From Lacticaseibacillus jixianensis (lineage in GTDB: Bacteria; Bacillota; Bacilli; Lactobacillales; Lactobacillaceae), in contig NZ_RHOJ01000005.1 in assembly GCF_003946485.1 (NCBI RefSeq), forward strand, positions 1-64,000: 64,000 nt of DNA. Direction: 5' to 3'. Shown here in pieces: positions 9,524-17,278 of this stretch. Below the pieces are notes generated by a model. That model worked only from the letters and a program-made list of their open reading frames with translations. It was not told where the DNA came from and did not search any database. The position numbers and the translations under genes are program-made. The first letter of the stretch is position 1. Each line of letters opens with the position of its first letter.

Positions 9524-10054
9524 ATGCTGGAAGATAAGAAGTTCACGCGGCACGGCTGGGTCTTGCTGCTGCTGGCCGCGACGCTGCTGCTGGACGGGGT
9601 GATCGCGCAAGTCGGCGCGCAGTTCGTGATGGCGCCGACGTTTACCGGGGTGCCTCAGCTCACGTTGATCGCGCTGATCATGACGACGCTGCTGCTGCCG
9701 GAAGAGGAATACATTGTGCCCATCGCGGCGCTGTTTGGGCTGATTTTTGACAGCTACTACACGGGGATGCTTGGGGTCAACACGATGCTGTGGCCGCTTT
9801 TAGTTTACGTGGTGCGGCAGCTGTCACCGGTCGTGCCCAAGTCAGCTTTTTACATTGGCGCGGTGGTGGTGATCGTGCTCACGCTGTTTACCTTTGCCAA
9901 CTACGCCGTGAGCCGGTTTTGGGGCTTTGCCCAGGTCGACGCGACGGTACTGATCGCCAGCCACGTTGGGCCCAGCCTGATCGTTAATCTCATTTTATTT
10001 GCCGCGGCGTATTTGCCTTTGCGTCGGATATTGATAAACTTAAGAATAGATTAA
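9524..10054 (+). CDS. mreD: Rod-shape determining protein MreD
   Basis: A 176-aa integral membrane protein with five to six hydrophobic helices and few charged loops, typical of MreD, the third part of the shape complex. The ATG at 9524 has AAGGGTGAG just upstream. An in-frame GTG at 9515 inside that Shine-Dalgarno is less likely. Directly follows mreC and precedes minC. Confidence 0.9.
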   Translation: MLEDKKFTRHGWVLLLLAATLLLDGVIAQVGAQFVMAPTFTGVPQLTLIALIMTTLLLPEEEYIVPIAALFGLIFDSYYTGMLGVNTMLWPLLVYVVRQLSPVVPKSAFYIGAVVVIVLTLFTFANYAVSRFWGFAQVDATVLIASHVGPSLIVNLILFAAAYLPLRRILINLRID

Positions 10055-10069
10055 CGTGGGGGTGAGTCT

Positions 10070-10729
10070 ATGGAGGCCGTGACGCTTAAAGGGCGCAAGG
10101 ATGGCTTTGAACTGAGGCTGGCGGCGGAGGCGTCGCTTGCAGAAATCGCGGCGGCGCTTGCGACGCTGCTGGCGCGGGTGGCCGGCGATACCAAGGGAAC
10201 AGAGGAAGTGGCCTTTGTTCTCGAGACCGGCGACCGGCTGCTTAGCGAGGAGCAGGCCAAGGCGGTGCAGGAAGTGTTCGCGGCCTATCCTCACTTCAAG
10301 ATTCAGACGATCCACGCCGACGTGGCCGCCACCGCGCCGCTGCGGGAGAAGTTCCGCGCCAAGGCGACGCACCTGGTGGGCGGCGTGCTGCGCTCCGGCC
10401 AGGAGGCAGATTATACGGGCGACGTGCTGTTTCTCGGCAATTTGCACCGCGGTGCGACGCTGCGGACCACCGGCAGCATCTTTGTGATGGGGACCGTCGA
10501 AGGGCTTTTGATCGCCGGGGCGATGGGTGATCAGGAGGCCGTGATCGTTGGTGACATCAGCTCGGCGGGGCAGATCCGCATCGCCGATACGCTGGAAATC
10601 ATCGACAAAAATTCGTACACCGCGCAGACCACCTCCTACATCGATGATCTGCACGCGCTGGTCCACGGCAAGGTGCCTGATCTGGCCAAGCTGCGGCCAA
10701 AATTGTTCCGGAAGCTGGAGGAATTATGA
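10070..10729 (+). CDS. minC: Septum site-determining protein MinC
   Basis: A 219-aa division inhibitor that binds FtsZ and is recruited to the membrane by MinD. The N-terminal domain (about 1-105) is variable. The C-terminal beta-helix domain (about 110-205) has the family hallmarks GNLHRGATLRTTGSIFVMG and EAVIVGDIS. The ATG at 10070 follows GGGGGTGAG. The stop codon overlaps the ATG of minD. No minE occurs, as expected in a Gram-positive that uses DivIVA (encoded at 29875) as pole marker. Confidence 0.92.
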   Translation: MEAVTLKGRKDGFELRLAAEASLAEIAAALATLLARVAGDTKGTEEVAFVLETGDRLLSEEQAKAVQEVFAAYPHFKIQTIHADVAATAPLREKFRAKATHLVGGVLRSGQEADYTGDVLFLGNLHRGATLRTTGSIFVMGTVEGLLIAGAMGDQEAVIVGDISSAGQIRIADTLEIIDKNSYTAQTTSYIDDLHALVHGKVPDLAKLRPKLFRKLEEL

Positions 10730-11520
10730 TGGGGATTTCATTGGTTGTCACCTCAGGCAAGGGCGGCGTCGGCAAGACGACCACCACGGCCAATATTGGC
10801 ACGGCACTGGCGCTTCAGGGCAAGAAAGTCTGCCTGATGGATCTGGATATTGGGCTGCGCAACCTCGACGTGGTGCTCGGCCTCTCCAACCGTATCATTT
10901 ACGATATCGTGGATGTGGCCAGCGGGCGCGCCAAGGTGCACCAGGCACTGATCAAGGACAAGCGGTTCGACGATCGCCTTTACGTGCTGCCAGCGGCGCA
11001 AAATGCGGAAAAGGATTCGCTGGAGCCGGATCAGGTGAAGGCCATCGTCGACGAGCTGCGGCCGGAGTTCGATTTTCTCATTCTGGATTCGCCGGCGGGC
11101 ATCGAGCAGGGCTTCCGCAACGCGGCGGCCGGTGCGGATGGGGCGCTCGTCGTGACCACGCCTGAGATCTCGGCGGTGTCGGACGCCGACCGCATTGTCG
11201 GCCTGCTTGAACAGCGCGACATGATCTATCCGCCGCGGCTGATCATCAACCGTATCCGCCAGCACATGATGGCGGACGGCCGCTCGATGGACATCGACGA
11301 GATCACCCAGCACCTGGGGATCGATCTGCTTGGCATCGTGGTCGATGACGACGGGGTCATCGCCAGTTCTAACCAAGGGGAGACCATCGTGATGGATCCG
11401 GACGACCTGGCCAGCCAGGGTTATCGCAACATTGCTCGCCGCCTGTTAGGCGAGTCCGTGCCGCTGATGAACATCGAGCAAAAAAAAGTGGGCTTTTGGC
11501 ACCGTCTTTTTCACCATTAG
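10729..11520 (+). CDS. minD: Septum site-determining ATPase MinD
   Basis: A 263-aa ParA-type ATPase that binds the membrane in its ATP form and activates MinC. The deviant Walker A KGGVGKTT is at residues 11-18 and the Walker B-type DSPAGIE lies mid-protein. The C-terminus ends in a short amphipathic helix (KVGFWHRLFHH), the membrane-targeting sequence of MinD. The second of two adjacent ATG codons was chosen because it gives 7-nt spacing from GGAGG at 10717-10721; the first (10726) gives only 4. Confidence 0.95.
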   Translation: MGISLVVTSGKGGVGKTTTTANIGTALALQGKKVCLMDLDIGLRNLDVVLGLSNRIIYDIVDVASGRAKVHQALIKDKRFDDRLYVLPAAQNAEKDSLEPDQVKAIVDELRPEFDFLILDSPAGIEQGFRNAAAGADGALVVTTPEISAVSDADRIVGLLEQRDMIYPPRLIINRIRQHMMADGRSMDIDEITQHLGIDLLGIVVDDDGVIASSNQGETIVMDPDDLASQGYRNIARRLLGESVPLMNIEQKKVGFWHRLFHH

Positions 11521-11522
11521 GG

Positions 11523-11550
11523 TTGACAACTATTTCTGAGCGCGTATTAT
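11523..11550 (+). promoter_or_regulatory. Promoter of the tandem T-box leader
   Basis: TTGACA (11523-11528) and TATTAT (11545-11550) with 16-bp spacing, immediately after the minD stop codon. Confidence 0.75.
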
Positions 11551-11564
11551 AGCCTTAATTAATC

Positions 11565-11823
11565 AAAACGTTGAGTGGAAATGGCGGGGGCCAGATCAGC
11601 CAAGCGAGTCCGGAACGGTGCAAGCCGGACATGATCACCCTTGCCTCACATCCATGAGTGCCTGATTGAACTCAGTAGGTCAGGCCGGTTGGGCTCGTTA
11701 TCGCCGTGGTTGAAAAACTACATGAGACTGCTTTGGTAACAAAGTAGTGAGCATGAGGTGGTACCGCGGCATTCAAGTCGCCCTCATTCAGACAGTCGTC
11801 TGAATGGGGGCGTTTTGTTTTTC
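11565..11823 (+). promoter_or_regulatory. T-box leader, complete module (His specifier inferred)
   Basis: A full T-box. Stem I contains AGCGAG and a distal arm ending in the conserved-type GGTGCAAGCC. CAC at 11647-11649, followed by A, occupies the specifier position by analogy with the GTC and ATC found at the same place in the valS and ileS leaders. The T-box core AGGTGGTACCGCG is at 11756-11768. The terminator at 11779-11823 is a very long stem (CATTCAGAC / GTCTGAATG, extended by CGCCC / GGGCG) with a T-rich tail. CAC implies control by tRNA-His. Core and terminator are certain, the specifier is inferred. Confidence 0.85.
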
Positions 11824-11831
11824 CGCCCACC

Positions 11832-11946
11832 AGTTTTTCAACCACGTGAGGACCAGTCGGTGACGGCTGATCGAAATGAGGTGGCACCGCGCGGAAGCGT
11901 CCTCAAGCAATGCTTGAGGAAGTTTCTGGGCGGTGTTTTTTATTCA
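11832..11946 (+). promoter_or_regulatory. Second, partial T-box module (antiterminator/terminator only)
   Basis: A second T-box core AGGTGGCACCGCG (11879-11891) follows only about 55 nt after the first terminator, too little room for a Stem I. A composite terminator follows: CACCGC (11885-11890) pairs with GCGGTG before six T, enclosing the inner hairpin CCTCAAGC / GCTTGAGG. The start of the module (11832-11846) is a perfect 15-nt inverted copy of 11705-11719 in the first module. It thus forms a partly doubled T-box, a known but uncommon arrangement that sharpens tRNA response. Confidence 0.8.
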
Positions 11947-11979
11947 ACGTTTAAGCAGAAGTGCGAGGGAGGAATAATG

Positions 11980-12636
11980 ATGAGTTACATTAATTCGATT
12001 ATGCCGGCGCTGCTGGCCGGGGTCAAAATGACGTTGGGGGTCTTCTTTCTGACCCTGATCGGGGCCATTCCGCTGGGGATGCTGGTGTCGGTGGGACTGA
12101 TCCAGCGCGGGAAAAACCTTTTCGCGCAGGCAGGCAAGGCGCTGCTTGAGGCCTACATCTGGATCTTCCGGGGCACGCCGCTGCTCCTTCAGTTGATCTT
12201 CGTCTTCTACGGGCTGCCGCTGATCGGGATCGTGTTCGACCGCTTCTCGGCCGTCATCTTCACCTTCGTGCTGAACTACGCGGCGTACTTCGCCGAGATC
12301 TACCGCGGCGGCTTTGGGGCCGTTGAGGAAGGCCAGTTCGAGGCCGCGACCGTGCTGAACATGACCCGCTGGCAAACGCTGCGCTACGTGGTCATTCCGC
12401 AGGTCCTGAAGATCGTCCTGCCGTCCATGGGCAATGAAGTGATCAACCTGGTCAAGGATTCAAGTTTGGTGTACGTCATCGGCCTGGGCGATCTGCTGCG
12501 CGCCGGGGAGGTCGCCACATCGCGCGATGTCACACTGGTGCCACTCGTCCTGGTCGCGATCTTGTACCTGATCATGACGTTGCTGCTGACGTTGGCCCAG
12601 CGCCGCGTCGAAAAAGCATTCAGCTACTACAAATAG
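11980..12636 (+). CDS. Amino-acid ABC transporter permease (probable histidine uptake)
   Basis: A 218-aa polar-amino-acid permease of the HisM/GlnP type with about five membrane helices and the EAA loop (FEAATVLNMTRW near residues 119-130) that contacts the ATPase. GGGAGG at 11967-11972 fits the second of two adjacent ATG codons (11980). First gene of a three-gene transporter operon behind the tandem T-box. Substrate is inferred as histidine only from the CAC specifier triplet; arginine or another polar amino acid remains possible. Confidence 0.85.
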   Translation: MSYINSIMPALLAGVKMTLGVFFLTLIGAIPLGMLVSVGLIQRGKNLFAQAGKALLEAYIWIFRGTPLLLQLIFVFYGLPLIGIVFDRFSAVIFTFVLNYAAYFAEIYRGGFGAVEEGQFEAATVLNMTRWQTLRYVVIPQVLKIVLPSMGNEVINLVKDSSLVYVIGLGDLLRAGEVATSRDVTLVPLVLVAILYLIMTLLLTLAQRRVEKAFSYYK

Positions 12637-12651
12637 GCAGGGGGTAAGCAC

Positions 12652-13299
12652 ATGTTAGAACTCAAAAATATTACCAAGCGCTTCGGCGCCCAGACCGTTC
12701 TTGATGACCTGGACGTCACGATCGAAGACCAAAAGACGTTAGCCATCGTTGGCCCCAGCGGCGCCGGCAAGACCACGCTGCTGCGGATCATCGCCGGACT
12801 GACCCCCGCGGACAGCGGCACGATGGTGTACAACGGGGCGCCGACCACCGCGGCGGCACTGCGCAAGCAAGGCGTTATCGGCGTCGTCTTCCAGGGCTTC
12901 GAGCTTTTCCCGAACCTGACCGTGCTGAAAAACATCACGCTTGCCCCGACACTGCAAGGAGTCAGCGCGGCCGCGGCCGAGCGGCACGCCGAGCGCTTGC
13001 TGGCCCAATTGGACCTGATCGCGCAGGCGGACGCTTACCCTTACTCCCTGTCCGGCGGCCAAAAGCAGCGCGTGGCGATCGCCCGCGCCCTGGCGCTGGA
13101 TCCGCAGGTGCTGCTGTACGACGAGCCGACCTCGGCCCTTGACCCCAACCTGCGCCAGTCGGTGGCAGAGCTGATCGACAGCGTCAAGCAGCAGGGGATG
13201 ACGCAGGTGGTGGTCACCCACGACATGGAGTTCGCTAAGATGGTGGCAGACGCGACCTTGACCGTCGCTAAGCAGGGGAGTGAGTCGAATGAAGCGTAA
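12652..13299 (+). CDS. Amino-acid ABC transporter ATP-binding protein
   Basis: A 215-aa ABC ATPase, slightly shorter than the usual 240 aa of the HisP/GlnQ type. Walker A GPSGAGKTT at 34-42, signature LSGGQ at about 132-136, Walker B plus D-loop LLYDEPTSALD at about 154-164 and the switch His in VVTHDMEF. It energises the permease encoded just upstream; one permease gene suggests a homodimeric channel. Its last 11 nt overlap the lipoprotein gene. Confidence 0.93.
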   Translation: MLELKNITKRFGAQTVLDDLDVTIEDQKTLAIVGPSGAGKTTLLRIIAGLTPADSGTMVYNGAPTTAAALRKQGVIGVVFQGFELFPNLTVLKNITLAPTLQGVSAAAAERHAERLLAQLDLIAQADAYPYSLSGGQKQRVAIARALALDPQVLLYDEPTSALDPNLRQSVAELIDSVKQQGMTQVVVTHDMEFAKMVADATLTVAKQGSESNEA

Positions 13300-14104
13300 A
13301 TGGCTGACAATCTTTATGACGCTGCTTGCCGGCTTCGCGCTGGCCCTTTCCGGCTGTGCCCGGACCGAGCAGAAGAATGCTTGGCCCCGCATCAAACAGA
13401 CCAAAAAGGTGGTCGTCGGCCTGGACGACAGCTTTGTGCCCATGGGCTTTCGGCAAAAGGACGGCTCCCTGGCGGGGTATGACATCGACTTGGCCCGGGC
13501 GCTGTTCAAGCTGTACGGCGTGAAGGTGAGCTTTCAGACCATTGACTGGTCGATGAAGGAAACCGAGCTGCGCAACCAGACGATCGACCTGATCTGGAAC
13601 GGCTACACGGTCACGCCTGAGCGCGCTAAGCAGGTCGCGTTTTCCCAGGAGTACCTCAAGAATCACCAGGTGCTGGTCACCAAACGCGCGGATAACATCA
13701 AGTCGTTCGCGGACATGAAGGGCAAGGTCGTCGGCGCGCAAAGTGAAAGCAGCGGCTCTGCCGACATCGACGCGCAGCCAAAGAAGCTGAAGGACTTCAT
13801 CAAAAATAAGGCCCCTGTCCTCTATGACACGTTTGATAACGCGTTTCTCGATCTGAATGCCGGGCGCATTCAGGGGATCGTGATCGATCAGGTCTACGCC
13901 AACTATTACGTCGCCCACCAGAAGGACCCTAGCGCCTACCGCGTGGTTCAGGGAACGTATCCAGCGGAGGACTTTGCGGTTGGCATGCGAAAGAGTGATA
14001 ATGAGCTTAAAGATAAAATCAACACCGGCCTGGCAAAGCTCAAGGCAAACGGCACTCTGAAGAAACTGAACGAGAAGTGGTTTGGGGTGGCCTCGGTCGA
14101 TTAA
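13289..14104 (+). CDS. Amino-acid ABC transporter substrate-binding lipoprotein
   Basis: A 271-aa extracellular solute-binding protein (SBP family 3). The signal peptide ends in the lipobox LSGC with Cys at 23, so it should be lipid-anchored to the outer face of the membrane. The mature part shows the family pattern GLDDSFVPMGF and GYDIDLARAL. The ATG at 13289 is preferred over a GTG at 13280 because AGGGGAG lies 9 nt upstream. It captures the amino acid for the permease/ATPase pair of the same operon. Confidence 0.9.
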   Translation: MKRKWLTIFMTLLAGFALALSGCARTEQKNAWPRIKQTKKVVVGLDDSFVPMGFRQKDGSLAGYDIDLARALFKLYGVKVSFQTIDWSMKETELRNQTIDLIWNGYTVTPERAKQVAFSQEYLKNHQVLVTKRADNIKSFADMKGKVVGAQSESSGSADIDAQPKKLKDFIKNKAPVLYDTFDNAFLDLNAGRIQGIVIDQVYANYYVAHQKDPSAYRVVQGTYPAEDFAVGMRKSDNELKDKINTGLAKLKANGTLKKLNEKWFGVASVD

Positions 14105-14119
14105 TAGGGAGTCTCATCC

Positions 14120-15553
14120 ATGTGGATCTCGACCATCATTTTGATCATCATCGGTTTGAATGCAGCCACGGCCATCGTCACCGTGTTCCGCCAGCCGCGG
14201 GACATTGCGGCGACATGGGCGTGGCTGTTGGTGTTGCTGCTGCTGCCGGTGATCGGCTTCATTTTGTACTGGTTTTTTGGCCGCAAACTGTCGACCCGCA
14301 AGCTGAACAGCATGGCCACCCAGCAGCGGCTGGGGATTGATCAGATGGTGGCCAGCCAGCAGGAGGCAGTGGCCGTCAGCCTCGCCAGTGGCGCAGCCTC
14401 GCCGTTTGCCGGCGCGCCTGAGCTGGTGCGCACCCTGCTGCAGGCCGACGGGGCGCTGATCACGACCATGAACCAGGTGCGCCTCCTTTTTGATCGCAAG
14501 GAGTTCACCAAGGCCCTGTTTGCCGACCTTCGTGGGGCCACGCACCACATTCACATCGAGGCCTACACGATCGAGCCCGACAGTGTGGGGAAGGCCCTGG
14601 TCCAGTTGTTGACCAAAAAGGCGGTGCAGGGCGTGCGGGTCCGGGTGATTTACGACACGTTTGGCTCGCACCGGCTGACGCGCACGTTTTGGCGGCCCCT
14701 GATCGACGCGGGCGGGCAGGTCGAGCCCTTCATTGCGACCCGCCTGGCGCGGGCTAACCTGCGGATCAACTTTCGCAACCACCGGAAGGTCACGGTGGTC
14801 GACGGGCGGGTCGCCTACATGGGCGGGTTTGACATCGGGAGCACTAGCCGCAAGCTGCCCATCTCGCGCGATACCCAGCTCCGCCTGACCGGCCAGGCGG
14901 TGGCGTCTTTGCAGGCCCGCTTTTTCATGGACTGGAACACCTCGGCGAAGATCAAGAAGGTGCATTTTCAAAACGCGTACTTTCCGCTCGCGGACGACAC
15001 CGGGCGCACGACGATGCAGATCGTCTCGGGGGGGCCGGAGCAAAAGCTGGAAGCCATCAAGCTGGGCGATTTGCGGTTGATCGCCCTGGCCAAGCACCGG
15101 GTCTGGATCCAGTCGCCGTTCTTTGTGCCGGACGATTCGCTGCTTGACGCCTTGATCCTGGCCGCCCACTCCGGCATCGACGTGCGGATCATGGTGCCGG
15201 TCCACACTAACCAGCCGCTGATGGCCAAGGCCACGGAGTTCTACCTCAACCGCCTCGTCGCGGCCGGCGTGCGGGTCTACCGTTACCAGGCCGGTTTTCT
15301 GCACAGCAAGGCGATCATTGTCGATTCGCGCTACCTCATGACCGGCTCGCCGAACATGGACGTGCGCTCGTTCAAGCTCAACTTCGAAATTGCGGCCTTC
15401 ATCTACGACCGGACCCTGGCCGAACTGTGTGAGCGCCAGTTCAAGCTCGACATGACAGACGCCACGGCCTACACCCTGACTGACCTGAAAAAGCGGCCGC
15501 GGCTGGCCCTTGTGGGGGCCGACTTGGCGCGGCTGTTTGCCCCGATCCTGTGA
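14120..15553 (+). CDS. cls: Cardiolipin synthase
   Basis: A 477-aa phospholipase-D-type enzyme that condenses two phosphatidylglycerols into cardiolipin. Two N-terminal membrane helices (about residues 3-20 and 32-53), then two HKD motifs: H221-x-K223-x4-D228 followed by GG, and H395-x-K397-x4-D402 followed by GS. Both are complete. Length matches the family (about 480 aa). It starts 15 nt after the transporter operon and may be cotranscribed with it. Confidence 0.94.
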   Translation: MWISTIILIIIGLNAATAIVTVFRQPRDIAATWAWLLVLLLLPVIGFILYWFFGRKLSTRKLNSMATQQRLGIDQMVASQQEAVAVSLASGAASPFAGAPELVRTLLQADGALITTMNQVRLLFDRKEFTKALFADLRGATHHIHIEAYTIEPDSVGKALVQLLTKKAVQGVRVRVIYDTFGSHRLTRTFWRPLIDAGGQVEPFIATRLARANLRINFRNHRKVTVVDGRVAYMGGFDIGSTSRKLPISRDTQLRLTGQAVASLQARFFMDWNTSAKIKKVHFQNAYFPLADDTGRTTMQIVSGGPEQKLEAIKLGDLRLIALAKHRVWIQSPFFVPDDSLLDALILAAHSGIDVRIMVPVHTNQPLMAKATEFYLNRLVAAGVRVYRYQAGFLHSKAIIVDSRYLMTGSPNMDVRSFKLNFEIAAFIYDRTLAELCERQFKLDMTDATAYTLTDLKKRPRLALVGADLARLFAPIL

Positions 15554-15617
15554 GTGTTTCCGTGCTAGCGGGCAGCGCTGGCCGCGGCCGCTTCGTGGGC
15601 GCGGCAGTCACAAATTT

Positions 15618-15645
15618 TTGACATCGGCGACCACCTTGCTATAAT
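15618..15645 (+). promoter_or_regulatory. Promoter of the TPP riboswitch-thiT transcript
   Basis: Perfect TTGACA (15618-15623), 16 bp, and TATAAT (15640-15645) with extended -10 TGC before it. Confidence 0.85.
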
Positions 15646-15691
15646 GGAGTGGTACAAGTTAAATTGTGCATCAATTAAATAAAGGTAGGAC

Positions 15692-15779
15692 CACGCAAAG
15701 GGGAGCCATTGGCTGAGAGTGGGCAATTTTGCCCAGACCCTTCGAACCTGTTCGTTAATACGAGCGTAGGAATTGCGGT
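15692..15779 (+). promoter_or_regulatory. TPP riboswitch (THI element)
   Basis: The thiamin-pyrophosphate aptamer is recognisable by GGGGAGCC and GGCTGAGAG (15699-15719), GACCCTTCGAACCTG (15736-15750) and the TAATAC...GCGTAGGAA box (15757-15772). P1 can form from CGCAA (15694-15698) and TTGCG (15773-15777). A small hairpin GTCGA/TCGAC (15780-15793) follows, without a strong T-run, and AAAGGAGG lies before thiT, so control is more likely at translation initiation. The expression platform is an inference. Confidence 0.95.
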
Positions 15780-15832
15780 GTCGAGTAATCGACCTTCTTT
15801 GTGGCGGATCCTAACCCAAAGGAGGAATTTTT

Positions 15833-16441
15833 ATGTCCAATAGTAATTCTCGGGTGCTGATCCTGGTCGAAATTGCGGTGATCGGTGCGTTGGCGATGGC
15901 CTTGGAGTATATCCCGCATTCCGTTGGCGTTTCTGGTATCAACCTGTCCTACGGGGTGGTGCCGATCACCGTGCTGGCGCTGCGGCGCGGGACTGGCGCC
16001 GGGATGGCTGCTGGCCTGGTGTGGGGACTGCTGGATCTCGTCTTGCGCGGCTTTGCCACTGGCGGTTTTCTCAACCCGCTGCAAGGGTTTATCGAATACG
16101 CGGTGGCGTTTGCGTTTGCCGGTTTGGCTGGGCTGCTTTACGCCAGCTTTCAGCGGGCCATCAAGGATGGCCGCAAACAAAAGGCCATCGCCTTGGGCTG
16201 GGGCGCAGGGCTGATCGCGGCGTTTGCCAAGTTCTTCTGGCACTTCATTGCCGGCTGGATCTACTGGGGGTCATACGCACCAAAAGGGACCCCGGCGTGG
16301 CTGTACTCACTGATCACCAATGGGGGATCGGCCGTGGTCACTGGCCTGTTGACGGTAATCGTGGTGTCCGTTCTGGTGGCGACGGTTCCCAAGCAACTGT
16401 TTGAACCGAAACCGACGACTCATCTGCAATCGCAAGCCTAA
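15833..16441 (+). CDS. thiT: Thiamin ECF transporter S component ThiT
   Basis: A 202-aa integral membrane substrate-binding subunit of an energy-coupling-factor vitamin transporter. Six hydrophobic helices; the family region GYGVVPITVLALRRG is present as LSYGVVPITVLALRRG near residues 39-54, and WGLLDLVLRG follows. It binds thiamin and docks on the shared EcfAA'T module, encoded elsewhere. The upstream TPP riboswitch confirms the thiamin role. ATG with AAAGGAGG upstream. Closed by a bidirectional terminator. Confidence 0.96.
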   Translation: MSNSNSRVLILVEIAVIGALAMALEYIPHSVGVSGINLSYGVVPITVLALRRGTGAGMAAGLVWGLLDLVLRGFATGGFLNPLQGFIEYAVAFAFAGLAGLLYASFQRAIKDGRKQKAIALGWGAGLIAAFAKFFWHFIAGWIYWGSYAPKGTPAWLYSLITNGGSAVVTGLLTVIVVSVLVATVPKQLFEPKPTTHLQSQA

Positions 16442-16470
16442 GGACCTAAGCGGATTGATCCAGGAAAGTC

Positions 16471-16506
16471 AAAAAGCGGGCCGACAAAATGTCGGCCCGC
16501 TTTTCT
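16471..16506. terminator. Bidirectional terminator between thiT and a convergent small gene
   Basis: Perfect stem AAGCGGGCCGACA / TGTCGGCCCGCTT with A-run on the left and T-run on the right, so it can end transcripts from both strands. Confidence 0.9.
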
Positions 16507-16510
16507 ATCT

Positions 16511-16633
16511 TTAGAAGACGTTCATCGCGGACAGTGCCACGACTACGGCGCCAAGGATGGTGACGATCAGCATCGCCCAGGTGGCAATGTGGGTAACCCA
16601 CCAGAATTTTGAGTGTTTCTCTTTCACCTTCAT
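16511..16633 (-). CDS. Small membrane protein, 40 aa, unknown function
   Basis: A 40-codon gene on the minus strand with a charged, basic N-terminus (MKVKEKHSK) and one long hydrophobic stretch (about residues 12-37) ending near MNVF, so a single-helix membrane protein. AAAGGTGG lies just upstream of the ATG. The stop codon is 5 nt from the bidirectional terminator, which provides a proper 3' end. No family recognised. The organisation (RBS, helix, terminator) argues for a real gene rather than chance. Confidence 0.6.
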   Translation of the reverse strand: MKVKEKHSKFWWVTHIATWAMLIVTILGAVVVALSAMNVF

Positions 16634-16764
16634 CACCACCTTTGGCCAATCTTGTACAACTTCGTATACTCGTGTAGTTTACCCGTTTTAAACCGCTGCT
16701 TCAACAGGAATTTGTCGGGCCGCGAGCGCTAAAATCGGGTATAGTCATACTTGGAGGATCATTT

Positions 16765-17091
16765 ATGGACACGTTTATCGGCATTGTTATTCCCATACTC
16801 GGACTGGCGCTGTGGCTTGTCAGTCGCGCCTTACAGTTTCATTCCCGCCTGCTGCCATTCCTGGCCGCGGGGCTGGAACTGTGGGGCATGGCCACTTTAA
16901 GCGCGGCCAAAGCCCCCAACATGATCTGGGTGGCGCTGTTCACCGCCACGGCGATGGCGGTGCTGCTAGTCGGCGTCTTCCTGGCTCGCGACTACGATCT
17001 GCTTTATGCGAAATACTTCACAACCCTGGGTCGCCTGCTCATTTTGGCGACCACGGTGTGGTGGGTAAGTGCTGTTTTGAGCTCCTTTTAG
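16765..17091 (+). CDS. DUF3397-type small membrane protein
   Basis: A 108-aa protein with three to four transmembrane helices (about 4-22, 29-46, 52-72, 84-104). Its size, topology and place directly before mraZ match the DUF3397 family found in lactobacilli at this locus. Function unknown; the position suggests a link to envelope growth. The ATG is preceded by TTGGAGGATC. A hairpin ends its transcript before the mraZ promoter, so it forms its own unit. Confidence 0.75.
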   Translation: MDTFIGIVIPILGLALWLVSRALQFHSRLLPFLAAGLELWGMATLSAAKAPNMIWVALFTATAMAVLLVGVFLARDYDLLYAKYFTTLGRLLILATTVWWVSAVLSSF

Positions 17092-17116
17092 GGCTTGCTC
17101 CCCACCTTGATCCCAC

Positions 17117-17158
17117 CTGTCCCCACCTGCTGTAAACCGCGGCAGATGGGGATTTTTT
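17117..17158 (+). terminator. Terminator after the DUF3397 gene
   Basis: CCCCACCTGC / GCAGATGGGG imperfect stem followed by six T. Confidence 0.75.
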
Positions 17159-17209
17159 GTACACTTAGGGAATCGTTGGTTACTTTTTCAAATTGTCAAG
17201 TGGATTTTG

Positions 17210-17248
17210 TGGGAGTTGGTGGTGAGGAGTGGGGGATTGTGGTAGACT
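17210..17248 (+). promoter_or_regulatory. MraZ-box array and probable dcw promoter
   Basis: Four TGGNN pentamers occur exactly every 10 bp: TGGGA (17210), TGGTG (17220), TGGGG (17230), TGGTA (17240). MraZ is known to bind TGGGN direct repeats with 5-bp spacers before its own gene. A weak -10 TAGACT (17243-17248) overlaps the last copy, so binding would block the promoter. The periodic repeat is seen directly; MraZ binding is inferred. Confidence 0.7.
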
Positions 17249-17278
17249 GAATTTAACGTTGGAGAGGAGGGGTTGTCC

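Noticed and set aside
11758-11979. Extension of the permease gene into the T-box region
   Set aside because: It would translate the riboswitch terminators; GGGAGG and the family start fit 11980.
16446-16649. 67-codon minus-strand frame overlapping the thiT terminator
   Set aside because: It runs through the terminator hairpin; the 40-codon frame at 16511-16633 in another phase has an RBS, a membrane helix and a stop before the terminator.
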